A stretch of DNA of 60,000 nt from Zygnema cylindricum (Eukaryota; Streptophyta; Zygnematophyceae; Zygnematales; Zygnemataceae): assembly GCA_037447655.1 (NCBI GenBank), contig JBBHKE010000020.1, forward strand, positions 1 to 60,000. Reading direction: 5' to 3'. Made by a program: the position numbers and the translations under genes. Below the pieces are notes generated by a model. It did not search any database. It worked only from the letters and a program-made list of their open reading frames with translations, and was not told the origin of the DNA. Positions 32,378 through 43,149 of the stretch are shown here, piece by piece. Numbering within the stretch: the stretch's first letter is position 1; every line of letters starts with the position of its first letter.

Positions 32378-34310
32378 CTAATCTCTGATGTTAAATTTCG
32401 GATTTCTGATTTCTAATCTCCGATGCTAAATTACAAATTTCAGTTTCTAATCTTCGATGCTAAATATCGGATTTCTGATATCTTATCTCCGATGCTAAAT
32501 TCAGGATTTCGGATATCTAATATTTGATGCTAAATTCCGGATTTCTGATTTCTAATCTCCGATGCTAAATTACAAATTTCAGTTTCTAATCTTCAATGCT
32601 AAATTCCGGATTTCTGATTTCTTATCTCCGATGATAAATTCTGGATTTTTGATTTCTAATATTGATGCTAAATTCCGGATTTCTAATTTCCAGTCTCCGA
32701 TGCTAAATTCAGGATTTCTGATTTCTAATCTCTAATGTTAAATTCCGGATTTCTGATATCTAATCTTTGATGCTAAATTCCGGATTTCTGATTTCTAATC
32801 TCCGATGCTAAATTACAAATTTCAGTTTCTAAACTTCAATGCTAAATATCGGATTTCTGATATCTTATCTCCGATGCTAAATTCAGGATTTCGAATATCA
32901 AATCATGCTAAATTCCGTATTTCTGATTTCTAATCTCCGATGCTAAATTACAAATTTTTGATTTCTTATCTCCGGTGTTAAATTCCAGATTTCTGATTTC
33001 TAATCTCCGATGCTAAATACTGGATTTCCGATTTCTATTCTCCAATTATAAATTCCGGATTTTGTCTATCTATTCTTTGATGTTAAATTCCGGATTTCTG
33101 ATTTCTAATCTCCGATGCTAAATTACAAATTTCAGTTTCTAATCTTCGATACTAAATATCGGATTTCTGATATCTTATCTCCGATGCTATATTCAGGATT
33201 TCGGATATCTAGTCTTTGATGCTAAATTCCGGATTTCTGATTTCTAATCTCCGATGCTAAATTACAAATTTCAGTTTCTAATCTTCAATGCTAAATTCCG
33301 GATTTCTGATTTCTTATCTCCGATGATAAATTCCGGATTTCTGATTTCTATTATCCAACGCTAAACCCCGGATTTCTGATTTCTAATCTCCGGTGCTAAA
33401 TTTCGGATTTGATTTCTAATCTCGGATGATTTCGGATTTTTTATATCTAATCTCCGATGCTAGATTCCGGATTTCTGATTTCCAATCCCCGATGCTAAAT
33501 CCTGGATTTCTGATTTCTAATCTCCGATGCCAAATTCCGGATTTCTGATTTCTAATCTTCGATGCTGAATTCCGGATTTCTGTTTCTAATCTCCGATGCC
33601 AAAGTCCGGATTTCTGATTTCTAGTTTTCGATGCTAAATTCCGGATTTCTGATTTCTAATCTCCGATGCTAAAGTACGGATTTCTGACTTCTAATCTCCG
33701 ATGCTAAATTCCAGATTTTTGATTTCTAATCTACGCTGCAAAATTACGGATTTCTGATTTTTAATCTTCGATGCTGAATTCCGGATTTCTGATTTTTAAT
33801 CTCCGATGCTGAATTCCGGATTTCTAATTTCTAATCTCCGATGCTAAATTCCGTATTTCTGATTTCTATTCTCTGATGCTAAATTCCGGATTCCCGATTT
33901 CTATTCTCCGATGCTAAATTCCAGATTTCTAATTTCTAATCTCTGATGCTAGAAGCTGGATTTGTGATTTCTAATCTTTGATGTTAAATTCCAAATTTCT
34001 GATTTCAAATCTCCGATGCTAAAATGTGGACTTCTGATTTCTAATCTCTGATGCTTAATTCCGGATTTCTGATTTCTAATCTCTGATGCTAAACTCCAGA
34101 ATTTTGATTTCTAATTTCCGATGCTGAATTTTGGATTTCGGATTTTTGTTTTCTAATCTCTCATGTGAAATTCCAGATTTCTGATTTCTAATCTCCGTTG
34201 CGAAATTCCAGATATCTAATTTCTAATCTTTGATGCTAAATTCTGGATTTCCGATTTCTAATCTCCGATGCTTAATTCCGGATTTCGGATTTTTATCTCT
34301 GATGCTAAAC
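32378..34310 (+). repeat. 35-bp minisatellite, about 55 copies, UB
   Basis: Same unit as 20041-20947. Higher-order structure is visible: blocks with ACAAATTTCAGTTTCTAATC variants recur every few units (e.g. near 32430, 32570, 32815, 33125 and 33270). The end shades into unique sequence at about 34310. Confidence 0.93.
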
Positions 34311-34990
34311 TCACAACTTGTGAGATCTCTGAGGATTTTTCTAGGGTTTAGCTCTTGGTGGGATTAGGGAGTTTCAAATTGCCATTTGTGTTACTTGATT
34401 CTTGATCCTTTTGATTCTTCTTATAATCCTCTTCATCCTCTCTATGATTGAGCCTCAATTTCCCCTCTTCTCTTTGAGCGTCGATTTCCCATCTTCTCTT
34501 TTTTTTCTAACAGATTTATGAGTGGTGGCGGCGAAAACTCCTTCTGCTGGTGGACTCCCTATCTTCGACGGTCTAATGGTGAATTTAGAGTGTTATTATT
34601 TTCTAGAATTTAGACGACAAACTTTTTTTCTGTTTTTTATATATATATAGTTTTTTATATATATATTCTACTTATATATATAAATATATATTATTTTTCT
34701 CAAAGATACGTGTAGGGGTTTTAGGAGCTTGTTTAGCACATTATACTTTTGGATTAAAAGTTTATAGGGGTTTGATTAATACCCAATTTAGGGTTGTAGA
34801 TTTTTTTTTTTAGTCATTAATTATTTTTTTTAGAAACAAAGTAGTTTTCATGTTTTTCCACATAAACTAAAATATCAGTAATACTTGCTTACTTGCAAGT
34901 AACATCATAAAAAAAAAACAAAGTAATCACAGTATCACCAAAACAAAGTATTCAAAGTATTTGTATTGTATTTTGTATACCAATGTTTGT
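34311..34990. other. AT-rich spacer in UB
   Basis: No gene seen. Contains a TATATA-rich microsatellite (about 34640-34700) and homopolymer T runs. Confidence 0.5.
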
Positions 34991-35480
34991 AATGTTCGTC
35001 AGCCTTTGAGCTGATAATGATGTTCAACAAATCGAAAAAACAAAAAAAACAAAATATTCAAAGTAACAATGCAACCTGACAAACAAATATTATAAATGAA
35101 AACAAGTGTTTGTAATGTTGGTCAGCCTCCGAGGTGATAGTGATGTTTATGCAACCTTCTAAGTCTTAGGACTAAGTTGGTTGATCACGAAAAACGAAAG
35201 AGGAAAATAAAGTACTCAAAGTAATCAATCTACTGTAATAATCAATATTATGTGATTATAATGTTAGTCATCCTTTGAGCTGATAATGATGTTTATGCAA
35301 CCACCTTGGTCTTCGACTAAGTTGCTTGATCGAAACAAAAAGAATACTTAATGTAATCAACATATTCTAACTATCAAAAAATAAAAAATAAAATACGTGT
35401 TTGTACTGTTAATCAGCCATCGAGCTGATAATGATGTTATTCTAACCTTCTGGGTCTTTGGACTAAGTTGGTTGAATCAT
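34991..35480 (+). repeat. Degenerate tandem repeat, about 120-147 bp, four copies
   Basis: A block GTCAGCCTTTGAGCTGATAA...GATGTT followed by AACCTTCTAAGTCTT...GACTAAGTTGGTTGA occurs near 34995, 35117, 35264 and 35408, with rapid divergence between copies. No coding potential. Confidence 0.7.
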
Positions 35481-36240
35481 AGTTAAGTCTGATGTTTTTT
35501 TTCTTATTTTTATCTTTGTTATGTTTACATTTGTTTCTTTCGTTTTTGGTATGTGATCAAGGTTTATTGTGGTTATTTATTTTGTTTGTTTTTTTTGTTT
35601 TTTCTCTTTTGTAATGTTGTGTATTGATAAAAAAAATATAAAAACATAAATGCAACACCTTAATATGAAATAAACCAAAACCATTAGAATTTTGCTTAAA
35701 TGAATAATGGGCGATTAATGCTAATGGTTTAATGTGTACTCTAGATTTAACATTAAAGTATTTAAAACTACATTTTAAATACAGTCCATTCATTCATATC
35801 GATCATTAGATTGAGATCGAACACTCAAATTAATGTGAAACTTTTACGCTTAATCAAACCCCCTACATTAACAAAACGTGAATAAAACCATCCACTTGGC
35901 TTCGTCATCTTATTTTGCATACATGAACCTTTTCGCCATGGATTTTGATAGCAAATAATTACTAAACCCGTAACATACGAGTATTTAGCATAAAATTTTG
36001 TCTTTTTTTTCATGAAATATATTTATTAGATGTTCTGTCGCGTGATAGAATGTAGTCTTTTGTTTCATTTCTTTGTGTCGTTTCAGTGGACGATTGTGCC
36101 CCCATATGGTTTTCATTTATCATACATTTATTTTGTTTCAATTGACTGTTGACTATCATTGACAAAGCGTCGTTTCAACTACATTTAATAGCAATTTTTT
36201 TGTAAGTTTGCTTTAGCCGTTACGTTTTTCAAACCAATCG
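35481..36240. other. AT-rich spacer, no gene recognised
   Basis: Short open frames on the minus strand have no domain and low complexity. Nothing further is supported. Confidence 0.4.
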
Positions 36241-36242
36241 TT

Positions 36243-36320
36243 AATGATTCTGGGTACAATATGGTACAATACCGGGTACAATATGGTACAATACCATGTA
36301 CAATGCGATAGTACAGTGCC
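36243..36320 (+). repeat. Short tandem repeat GGGTACAATATGGTACAATA
   Basis: A 22-bp unit occurs twice in tandem with a third degenerate copy; it adjoins the MITE fragment. Confidence 0.7.
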
Positions 36321-36351
36321 TATCATGTACGAACACCGATATGTTTTCACA

Positions 36352-36582
36352 CGCAGTTACATGATAACGGACTGTATTAAATCATTTTTTGTACTTTTTC
36401 ACTTAATGAAGTACAACTTTGCGCGGTTAAAACGACAATGTATTAGAGTTGTTAACGCTCATTCAAAAAGTACCTTGAATAGCATAATGAAAAAAAATAA
36501 TCATTTACTCTATTTAACGTGATAGAGTTAAAATTTAGGGCGACCGAATTAGCGTTATTTACTCTAATTACGATTCTCGGTA
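36352..36582 (-). mobile_element. Truncated family X MITE
   Basis: Matches part of the MITE at 7085-7588 (CGCAGTTACATGATAA onward) and ends in a mutated terminus CGATTCTCGGTA before TATA. The other end is lost. Confidence 0.7.
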
Positions 36583-36589
36583 TAGTGTA

Positions 36590-36950
36590 CGGATATTGAG
36601 AACACGACAACGTGGCGTGATGTGACGGGAACGCACGCGCCAAAATTTAAAGTACGATACTGTACATTACTGAATCGAGCATTTTTACTTTTTTAGGTGT
36701 ACAGGTCGCGTGTGAGGGTGTCCACGTCGCCCCCCTTCCCATTTCGCTTCATTTCACTTTACCGATTTACCGGTATTGATGACACGACGCATTATATGTG
36801 ACGCCAACACTGAAATTACGGTAGTGTACGGATATTGAGAACACGACAACGTGGCGTGATGTGACGGGATCGCACGCACAAAAAATTAAAGTACGATACT
36901 GTACGTTACTCTACCGTTATTGATAACACGACATTTTGGCGTGACGTCGA
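36590..36950 (+). repeat. Two direct repeats of about 95 bp, 230 bp apart
   Basis: GTGTACGGATATTGAGAACA and the following GACAACGTGGCGTGATGTGA start near 36592 and 36826, with a few differences. Function unknown. Confidence 0.75.
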
Positions 36951-37825
36951 ATTTGTCTGGTTGTTTATCATTCCATTACAACCACGTGAAATACAACAAA
37001 TAGGATTGTACCACGTGTCTCTTTTTATTACATCAAAATTGACACATGACAAACCCAATCAAAACTCATATCACTCAACGGCTCAAGGTCTTATACAAAA
37101 CAATCGACGATCAATTATCGTTGTAAACTCAAAACACTCAACAGCTCAAGATCTTACACAAAAAAAATCGACGATCAACTATCGTTGTCACCAGAGACGG
37201 ATGCGACTACAATGATTTTCCCTTATAGAAAAAAGACAAAGCAAAATCTACTAAAAGATCACCGGAAATGACGCAAAAGCGGTATGACAACACGTATTAC
37301 TTCACATTGACAAAAACCGAAAATCTTAACTTGAATAAATAGGTAAAGCTGTTAATAAAATTCTAAACAGTGAAAACAATGTTTTCATCATAATCTTGAG
37401 AGTGAAAGTAAAAACCGTTACGCAAAAACAGTGTGACAATAAGTATTCCTTTACATTAACAAACAAATGTAAATTCAATGAAAAGTAAGTGAAATTACTT
37501 TAAATTAAAGATCGAAACAATAAAAATCAGATGTTTTCAAAGATATATATTCGTGAGGAGACAATCGAAAGGTGAAACCGTTACGTTTCGACGCTCCCTT
37601 TGAAAAAAACAAAAAAAAAATGAGCGAATCGCCAGACCCAGACCTAAATGTCTCTTGAAGTTAAAAATTGAAGTCGACTTCTCTCTCCTCTCTGTCACGT
37701 CCCACCGCTGCACACTCGTCTCCATTCTAGGCTGCCGCGATGTCTTTCCTACTGTGCCGCCCAGTCTCCTTTTATCGCCTCGCTGCCTCCTGCTTCGCTA
37801 AACGTGACCAGGTTGGTAGTGGTCT
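36951..37825. other. Upstream region of the F-box gene
   Basis: Contains a 63-bp direct repeat (CTCAACGGCTCAAGGTCTTA near 37077, variant near 37140) and another weak repeat pair near 37270 and 37410. Likely promoter region by position; no confident core promoter assigned. Confidence 0.4.
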
Positions 37826-37868
37826 TTCTCTCCCTCTCTCCCTCACTCACGCCCTCTCGCCCCTCCCC

Positions 37869-37900
<32 letters not shown>

Positions 37901-37980
37901 TTCTCTTTCTCGTCTTCTCTCTCTCTCCCTCTCCCTCTCATTTTTCTTTTTTTTCTTTTTTGTCCTCGTGTTTTTTTTTT
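37826..37980 (+). repeat. CT-rich tract, probable 5' leader of the F-box gene
   Basis: Almost pure CT/CTC repeat just before the ATG at 37989. Pyrimidine-rich leaders are common in plant genes. The N-terminal extension of the frame through this tract is low complexity and rejected as protein. Confidence 0.65.
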
Positions 37981-37988
37981 CTCTAGCC

Positions 37989-38598
37989 ATGGAATCCATG
38001 GAACAAGAAATCCACGATCCCTATCTCCTTCCTCGCATCATTTCTTTCCTTGACGACCATTTCGACCTTCTTCAGTCTTTCACTAGCTTCCAAATTCCAC
38101 CGACAAGCCGTACTTGATTCTTGTGAGCGAATCACGTGTCGACGAATCGACAAGATCATGGAAATACCCGAAATCTTTCCCGGTTTAAGGAAACTTGATC
38201 TTAGTCTTGTAGCGAAAAAGCTTAGCGATTCCGTTTTTACAACCCTCATTCCTAAACTGTCTAATTTACAAATTTTGAAAATTCAACTCTCTTTTGAACC
38301 TGATTTTCAAATAGAAAGGACAGCATTGACGAGTCTACAAGCTTTGTTTAAGTTGACAGTATTGGATCTTCATAATTGTATTATTGACGACCAAATTGCA
38401 AAGCAGATAGGTAAGGGGTGCAACCTCTTACAAGAGATAACTCTAACATATACTAGGGGTGCACTCACTTGTGAGCGATCTTCTTTTGAGTTCTTCTTCT
38501 GGGCTACGTCGATTATCTTTTCACTCTAATAGGGTTTTCAAGGATGATCTATTGCCTATCATCATCAAGTGTTCAACTTTAACGTCTTTGGTCCTTAT
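37989..38598 (+). pseudogene. F-box/LRR gene, 5' exon, UB copy (cut by copia)
   Basis: Starts at the ATG in CCATGGAATCCATGG. The F-box motif follows at once (LLPRIISFLDDHFDLL, then SLASKFHRQAVLDSCERI), then an LRR series (FPGLRKLDLSLVAKKL; LQALFKLTVLDLHNC; SSGLRRLSFHSNRVF; LPIIIKCSTLTSL). Frame changes occur at about 38075, inside the F-box, and about 38457, after a GGGG run. The exon is interrupted after TCTTTGGTC; the same codon series continues at 49351 (LTNEVNLGS), so the copia element split one exon. The product would be an SCF substrate-receptor subunit; this copy is dead. Confidence 0.82.
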
Positions 38599-39606
38599 TG
38601 CAATTTTATGTCCTCTATTGGACTACAGAATTCAGGAAGTCTCTAGATAGCTTTTACCTAACCCACTTCAAGCCACAACTAGTGCTGCCCAAGAGGGCAA
38701 ATTGACACTATAATTGCACCCTTGTGCAGCCTCGACTCCCTTGAGTATGTAGAAAAAAAAATCACTGAAAACGGCCAACCAGTTGATAAGTTATGAGGTG
38801 GCAAAAATGCCAATTTGTACAAACTCTCAAAAAGAGAGGTGACTCTCTATCCAAAAATGCTAAGTCCTAACCCCTCTCACAATCCCTCTCTACTGAAGTA
38901 CAAACCAATCAAATAACTGTACAGTACAGAAAGGTACTACGGCCGATGTCCTTTCTATACGGTCTGTGTAGGACAAGGCCACTTAGTGGACGTGTGTCAC
39001 CCCTCCTCTCGTCCGTATGTTCCCCGGAATTCCCGCGACCAAATGTTATCCCTCGACGTTGCGCCAGGTCATGCCACGTCCATTAATTCCAAAGTGACCA
39101 TTCAGAGATTGCGGGAGTGATATATGCCGTTGGATTATATCGGACAGTGAATGTTAGCCGTCGAAACAAATTTTTGATTCATTTGTTTCGTGCGAAATGA
39201 TGTCCGCACTGAATATTAACTAGTTCTTTGTTCCTTCGTTCATATTTTGGTTAATCGGTTTCAAGAGCATACAAAAGTTTAAATAGGTATCAAACCCTAT
39301 GTATCTTAACGGAATTCTACGACAGTCTGGTTAGAGCTGACGGCTACGCCGCGCTCTGCAGGTCAGAGGTTCGAGTCTTGCCGGACTCAACCTTTTTTTG
39401 AGAGTGACTTAAGTCACTCTTAAGTCTTGCTTATGGAGTTGAGGCAGCCATGGCTCCATCACTCTCTCTCTCTCTCCTTCAGTGACTACAACAAGTATGG
39501 GGGCTAGAGAGAAAGGATGGAGGCAGCTTGCCTGCTCTTTTCTTGTCTTTTTCCGCTAATCTATTTAGACCTAGAAAATTCCCAAATTAAACTAGTTATT
39601 TCAACA
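38599..39606 (-). repeat. 3' LTR of the UB copia element
   Basis: 1008 bp, TGCAATTTTATG...TTTCAACA on the plus strand. The polypurine tract (minus strand CTAGAAAATAAGGGGAA) lies next to it at 39607-39623. Confidence 0.88.
39314..39399 (+). other. tRNA-like Pol III-type segment, antisense in the copia 3' LTR
   Basis: Best preserved copy: A-box TGGTTAGAGCTG (39328-39339), B-box GGTTCGAGTCT (39368-39378) and a T7 run (39393-39399) that would stop Pol III. In the other UB LTR the middle is deleted (about 49040-49090). It resembles a SINE head more than a tRNA gene. Confidence 0.55.
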
Positions 39607-39634
39607 TTCCCCTTATTTTCTAGTCTATTTTTTA

Positions 39635-40424
39635 CTACTTTTTCAATCCACATTTTTCCCTACAATATTTTAACTTGGGAGAGGGCACAGGTTTGGTCAT
39701 CATGTCAGCCACCATTTCTTCATCAAAGTTATACACAAGATTTACAATTTGATTTTCAACCATTTCCCTCACCAAGGTCAACCTTATGTCCATATATTTG
39801 GCTTTGAAATGATGTTTTTGATTGGATGCAATAGCAATGGCAACCTGATTATCACAGAAAACATCATGCACTCCCTCTTTCATAGACCCCAGTTATTGCA
39901 ACAAGGACTTCACCCACATGAACTCTTTCACAACAGAACAAGAGGCCATATACTCAGCCTCCATAGTAGACAAAGCAACCACCTTTTGTTGCTTACTGCT
40001 CTAATAGCAAGCACCTTCCCCCACATATAACACATACCTAGAAGTGCATCTTCTTATAGGTATATCCCCATAACAAGCATCACTCCAAGTAGTGATATCA
40101 GTGTGCTCCCCTCCCAAATGCAACCATAACTCTTTGGTTCCTACAAGATATCTCATGACTCTCTTGGTTGCCTCTTAATCTCTCTTCCTAGGATCGTCAA
40201 GACTCCTATGTTGCCGCTATATCCAGCTTTGTAAAGTTCATAAAGTAGATCAAACTTCCTACGACCTGTCTATAAGGAATAGACTTCATAAACTCTCTCT
40301 CCTCTGGACTCATTTGATTATCTAGGATTATCACTCCTCCTTTTCCACTCCCATCACTTATTTTCTTCAAGTCCATGGGAGTGGTACAATTGTTTGCCTT
40401 TTCCATCTGGAAATTCTCAAGCAT
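39635..40424 (-). pseudogene. Copia RT C-terminus and RNase H
   Basis: Minus strand from 40424: MLENFQMEKANNCTTPMDL, VGSLIYFMNFTKLDIA, then a break. At 39883-39635 the RNase H end has DNQVAIAIASN, KYMDIRLTLVRE and MVADMMTKP, close to the PPT. Catalytic Asp in CDNQVA is kept. The stretch between has frameshifts and a stop. Confidence 0.85.
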
Positions 40425-40551
40425 ATTTCCTATTGTTCTTTTGTAGTGAGTCTGATAACCTTTTTCTCCCTATCTCTCTCCATTTGGATTCCCAAAATAT
40501 CTCTTGCCTCCCCTAAATCCTCATATCAAATTTGCTTCTAAGATCTTTCTT

Positions 40552-41087
40552 TTACTTATTGATATTTTCCAAAGACTTACTTAACACAAGCAGATCATCC
40601 ACATAAATTGCAATGAAAATCAAACCATTCTCATCTTCAAACATATAGATAGAATGGTCAGAGCTAATCTGGATATATCCTTGACCCGTGAGAAACCCAT
40701 CTAGTTTCTTATTCCACTGTCGGGGAGCCTGCTTCTGTCCATATAGGGACTCGTTGAGCCTGCAGAATTTGCTCTCTTCTCCTTTCTCCACGAACCCCTC
40801 TGGTTGCCTCATGAAAGTTTCTTCCTCTAACTCACCATTAAAAAAACAGTCTTAATATCTATCTGATGTATTTCCATGTCTTCCGCTGTTGCCAGACTGA
40901 GGAGAATCCTTACTGATGGGAACTGTACAACGGTAGCAAAAGTCTCCTCATAGTCAATCCCCTCCTTTTGGGTGAACCCCTTTGCTACCAATCGAGCCTT
41001 ATATCTCTCAATGGTATCATCTGGGTTAAGATTTAGTTTAAATACCCATTTACAACCAATCGGTTTTTCTGTCCGGAGGACAATCAA
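40552..41087 (-). pseudogene. Copia reverse transcriptase
   Basis: Two frames joined by one break at about 40820: the first has GCKWVFKLNLNPDDTIERYK and ARLVAKGFTQKEGIDYEETF, the second LYGQKQAPRQWNKKLD and the active site YVDDLLVL. The catalytic core is present, but the enzyme is split by a frameshift and further damaged toward 40450. Confidence 0.88.
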
Positions 41088-41496
41088 CTAGTTCTCGAGT
41101 ATTTGTTTTCATGATGGAGGCCATCTTATCATTTATGGCTCTAATCTATCTGTCTTTGTCTGGACTGTTCACTCCCTCCGAGTATGACTGAGGCTCATCT
41201 GGGTGAGATAGCTTGGTTACCTTATGAGCGGCCTGTTTCTATTGTATCCTTTTGTTGCTCCTTCTCCCTCCCTCAAACTCCAAAGCCGAAATGGAGGGAA
41301 GTCTTCGATTTCTCCTTACTGTCTCATCGGCTCCCCTATCCATGGAACCCGGTTCTGGTTCCTCCTCTTATGTCTCCTTGAATTCCATAGGAATATGTCA
41401 GCTTTATGATGGATCTCCTGTATCTTGCATCTCCCCTGAATCTGCAATCACTGTTTCACTCATGTCCCTTTCGAGAACTACCGAGTTCTCCTCACT

Positions 41497-41925
41497 TTAA
41501 GACTCAAATCTGATTCTTATCTTTTTGGTATATTTGAAGGGGTCAAATGACTTCCCTTCATCGATGACAACTAAGTGTTTGACCAGAATGATATATTTCT
41601 TTGCTAAGTCATAGACTTTATATCCCTTGACATCATCATCATATCCTACAAAGTATCCAGGTTTTCCCTGAGCATCTAGTTTCGAGTTTTTCCTATCCGT
41701 GTAAAGAATGTTAACTTGGCTACCGAATACTTTCAGGTGAGAGACATCTGGTTTCCTTCCAGCCCATCTTTGATAAGGTGTCATTCCTTTTACGGCTAAG
41801 GTTAAGACTCTATTATTAATGTAGTTGGCAGAGTTCATTGCTTTTTCCCAATATCTCTTTCCTATTTTCTTGTCGGCCAACATACTGCATACACTATCTC
41901 CTAGTGTTTGGTTCAACCTCTCAGC
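41497..41925 (-). pseudogene. Copia integrase C-terminal half
   Basis: Begins at the gag-only insertion point and reads AERLNQTLGDSVCSM across the codon split, with the third catalytic Glu. It continues AMNSANYINNRVLTL, MTPYQRWAGRKPDVSHLKVF (the GKKP module) and GYFVGYDDDVKGYKVYDL. It stops at 41497. 41090-41490 is a poorly conserved linker with stops. Confidence 0.85.
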
Positions 41926-42106
41926 TGTTGATATTTGAGTATTTTATAGGTCTGTATTAGGATAGAAAAAGAGCTGAGGCGGTCTGCCTCTAACTCCTTT
42001 TTCCAAGCTCCCATACTTGTTGTAGTCACTGAAGGCTGGATAGGGAGCTAGAGCCATGGCTGCCTAGGCTCTCTAGAGAAGACAGGGGGTAAATTAGGTA
42101 GACTTA

Positions 42107-42190
42107 CCAAAAGTTAGTTGACGGACCCAGGAATTGATCCTGGTACCTACCGTCCGTCAATCTGCACTAGCCGTTAGCTCTAGCCGTTAT
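42107..42190 (-). other. tRNA-like minihelix with A/B-box order, antisense in the gag-only LTR
   Basis: On the minus strand: GGCTAGAGCTAACGGCTA (close to the copia LTR A-box segment), then a T-arm-like hairpin CCAGG-ATCAATT-CCTGG (B-box GGATCAATTCC) enclosed by a 9-bp stem TTGACGGAC/GTCCGTCAA, then TTTT. The D and anticodon arms are not recognisable. The second LTR carries the same segment 3121 bp to the right. Confidence 0.55.
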
Positions 42191-42337
42191 GTCTAGAACA
42201 GATATTACGATATATAGGGTTTGACAAATATATAAATCGTTAAATGTAGATTAATCCGTTTAACGGCTAAATAAATACTTAGTACATAGATACAGTTTAA
42301 TTTAGTACGAAGTACGGAATGGGGGGCAGAACGGATA

Positions 42338-42430
42338 CCGCGCATTTGTTTCGATAGCGAAACAAATACCGCGCATTTGTTTCGACAGCGAAACAAATAC
42401 CGCGCATTTGTTTCGATAGCGAAACAAATA
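42338..42430 (+). repeat. 31-bp tandem repeat x3 in the LTR
   Basis: Each unit contains the inverted repeat TTTGTTTCG-ATAG-CGAAACAAA; the middle unit differs by one base in the spacer (ACAG). Same block at 45459-45551. Possibly a regulatory tandem repeat in U3. Confidence 0.9.
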
Positions 42431-43149
42431 CCGCGCGTCGAATTTCAGCGGCTAGGATTATAGCCGGTTTTGATCGGACGGCCACGATAAGCGCCGCGAT
42501 CACGGAAAAGGTACTTTTGGCGTTTTACGGTCTTTGTCACGTCAGGTGACACGTGGCGTGATAACATTGGACTACGGGAATTCCGGAGATTATAGGAACT
42601 AATCCTGATTTGACACGTGTCGACATTTTGGCCATGTCGTACAATGGCCGTACAGAAAGTAAACCGGCACCTGTACTTTTCTGTACGACACAGTAATTTG
42701 ATTGGTGCCGAACTTCAGTAGATAGAGTTTTAGAGAGGGTTTAGGACTTAGAAAATTTTGGGTAGGCAGCTGCCTCTCCCAGAGAGCACCCTGTATAAAT
42801 GGTAAACTTTGGCCAGCCATAACTATCAATTTACTTGACCATTTTCAGTGATTCTTTTTGCTGCGGACTCAGGAGAGTCTAGGCTACACAGGGGTGTAGT
42901 CGGTCAGAGTTTTTGTCTGCCAGGGCGGCTGTATTTCTAAGGGAAAGTCAAAGTGGGCGAATGTGTCCAAATCTCATATTTTAACTTTGCATTCTGTGGT
43001 GGAACTGAGCACACAGAAAGTGTTATTTCACAGGGTTGAATCTATATTGGGGTTCTTATTGTCAAGGGATCATTTATTTGGGTTTATATCAACTTGGAGT
43101 CGGCACTATCTAGATTAGCTTCTTTTGGATCTGCATACTCTGAGGGCCA

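Noticed and set aside
20041-34310. CRISPR-like array
   Set aside because: No unique spacers between conserved repeats; units are contiguous and degenerate, as in a minisatellite.
37740-37988. N-terminal extension of the F-box protein through a Ser/Leu/Phe run
   Set aside because: Encoded by CT microsatellite; the ATG at 37989 with a good context fits the F-box start.
42205-42503. ORFs with repeated RCRNKCA/SLSKQMRGI blocks in the gag-only LTR
   Set aside because: Caused by the 31-bp tandem repeat; identical in both LTRs, no start context or domain.
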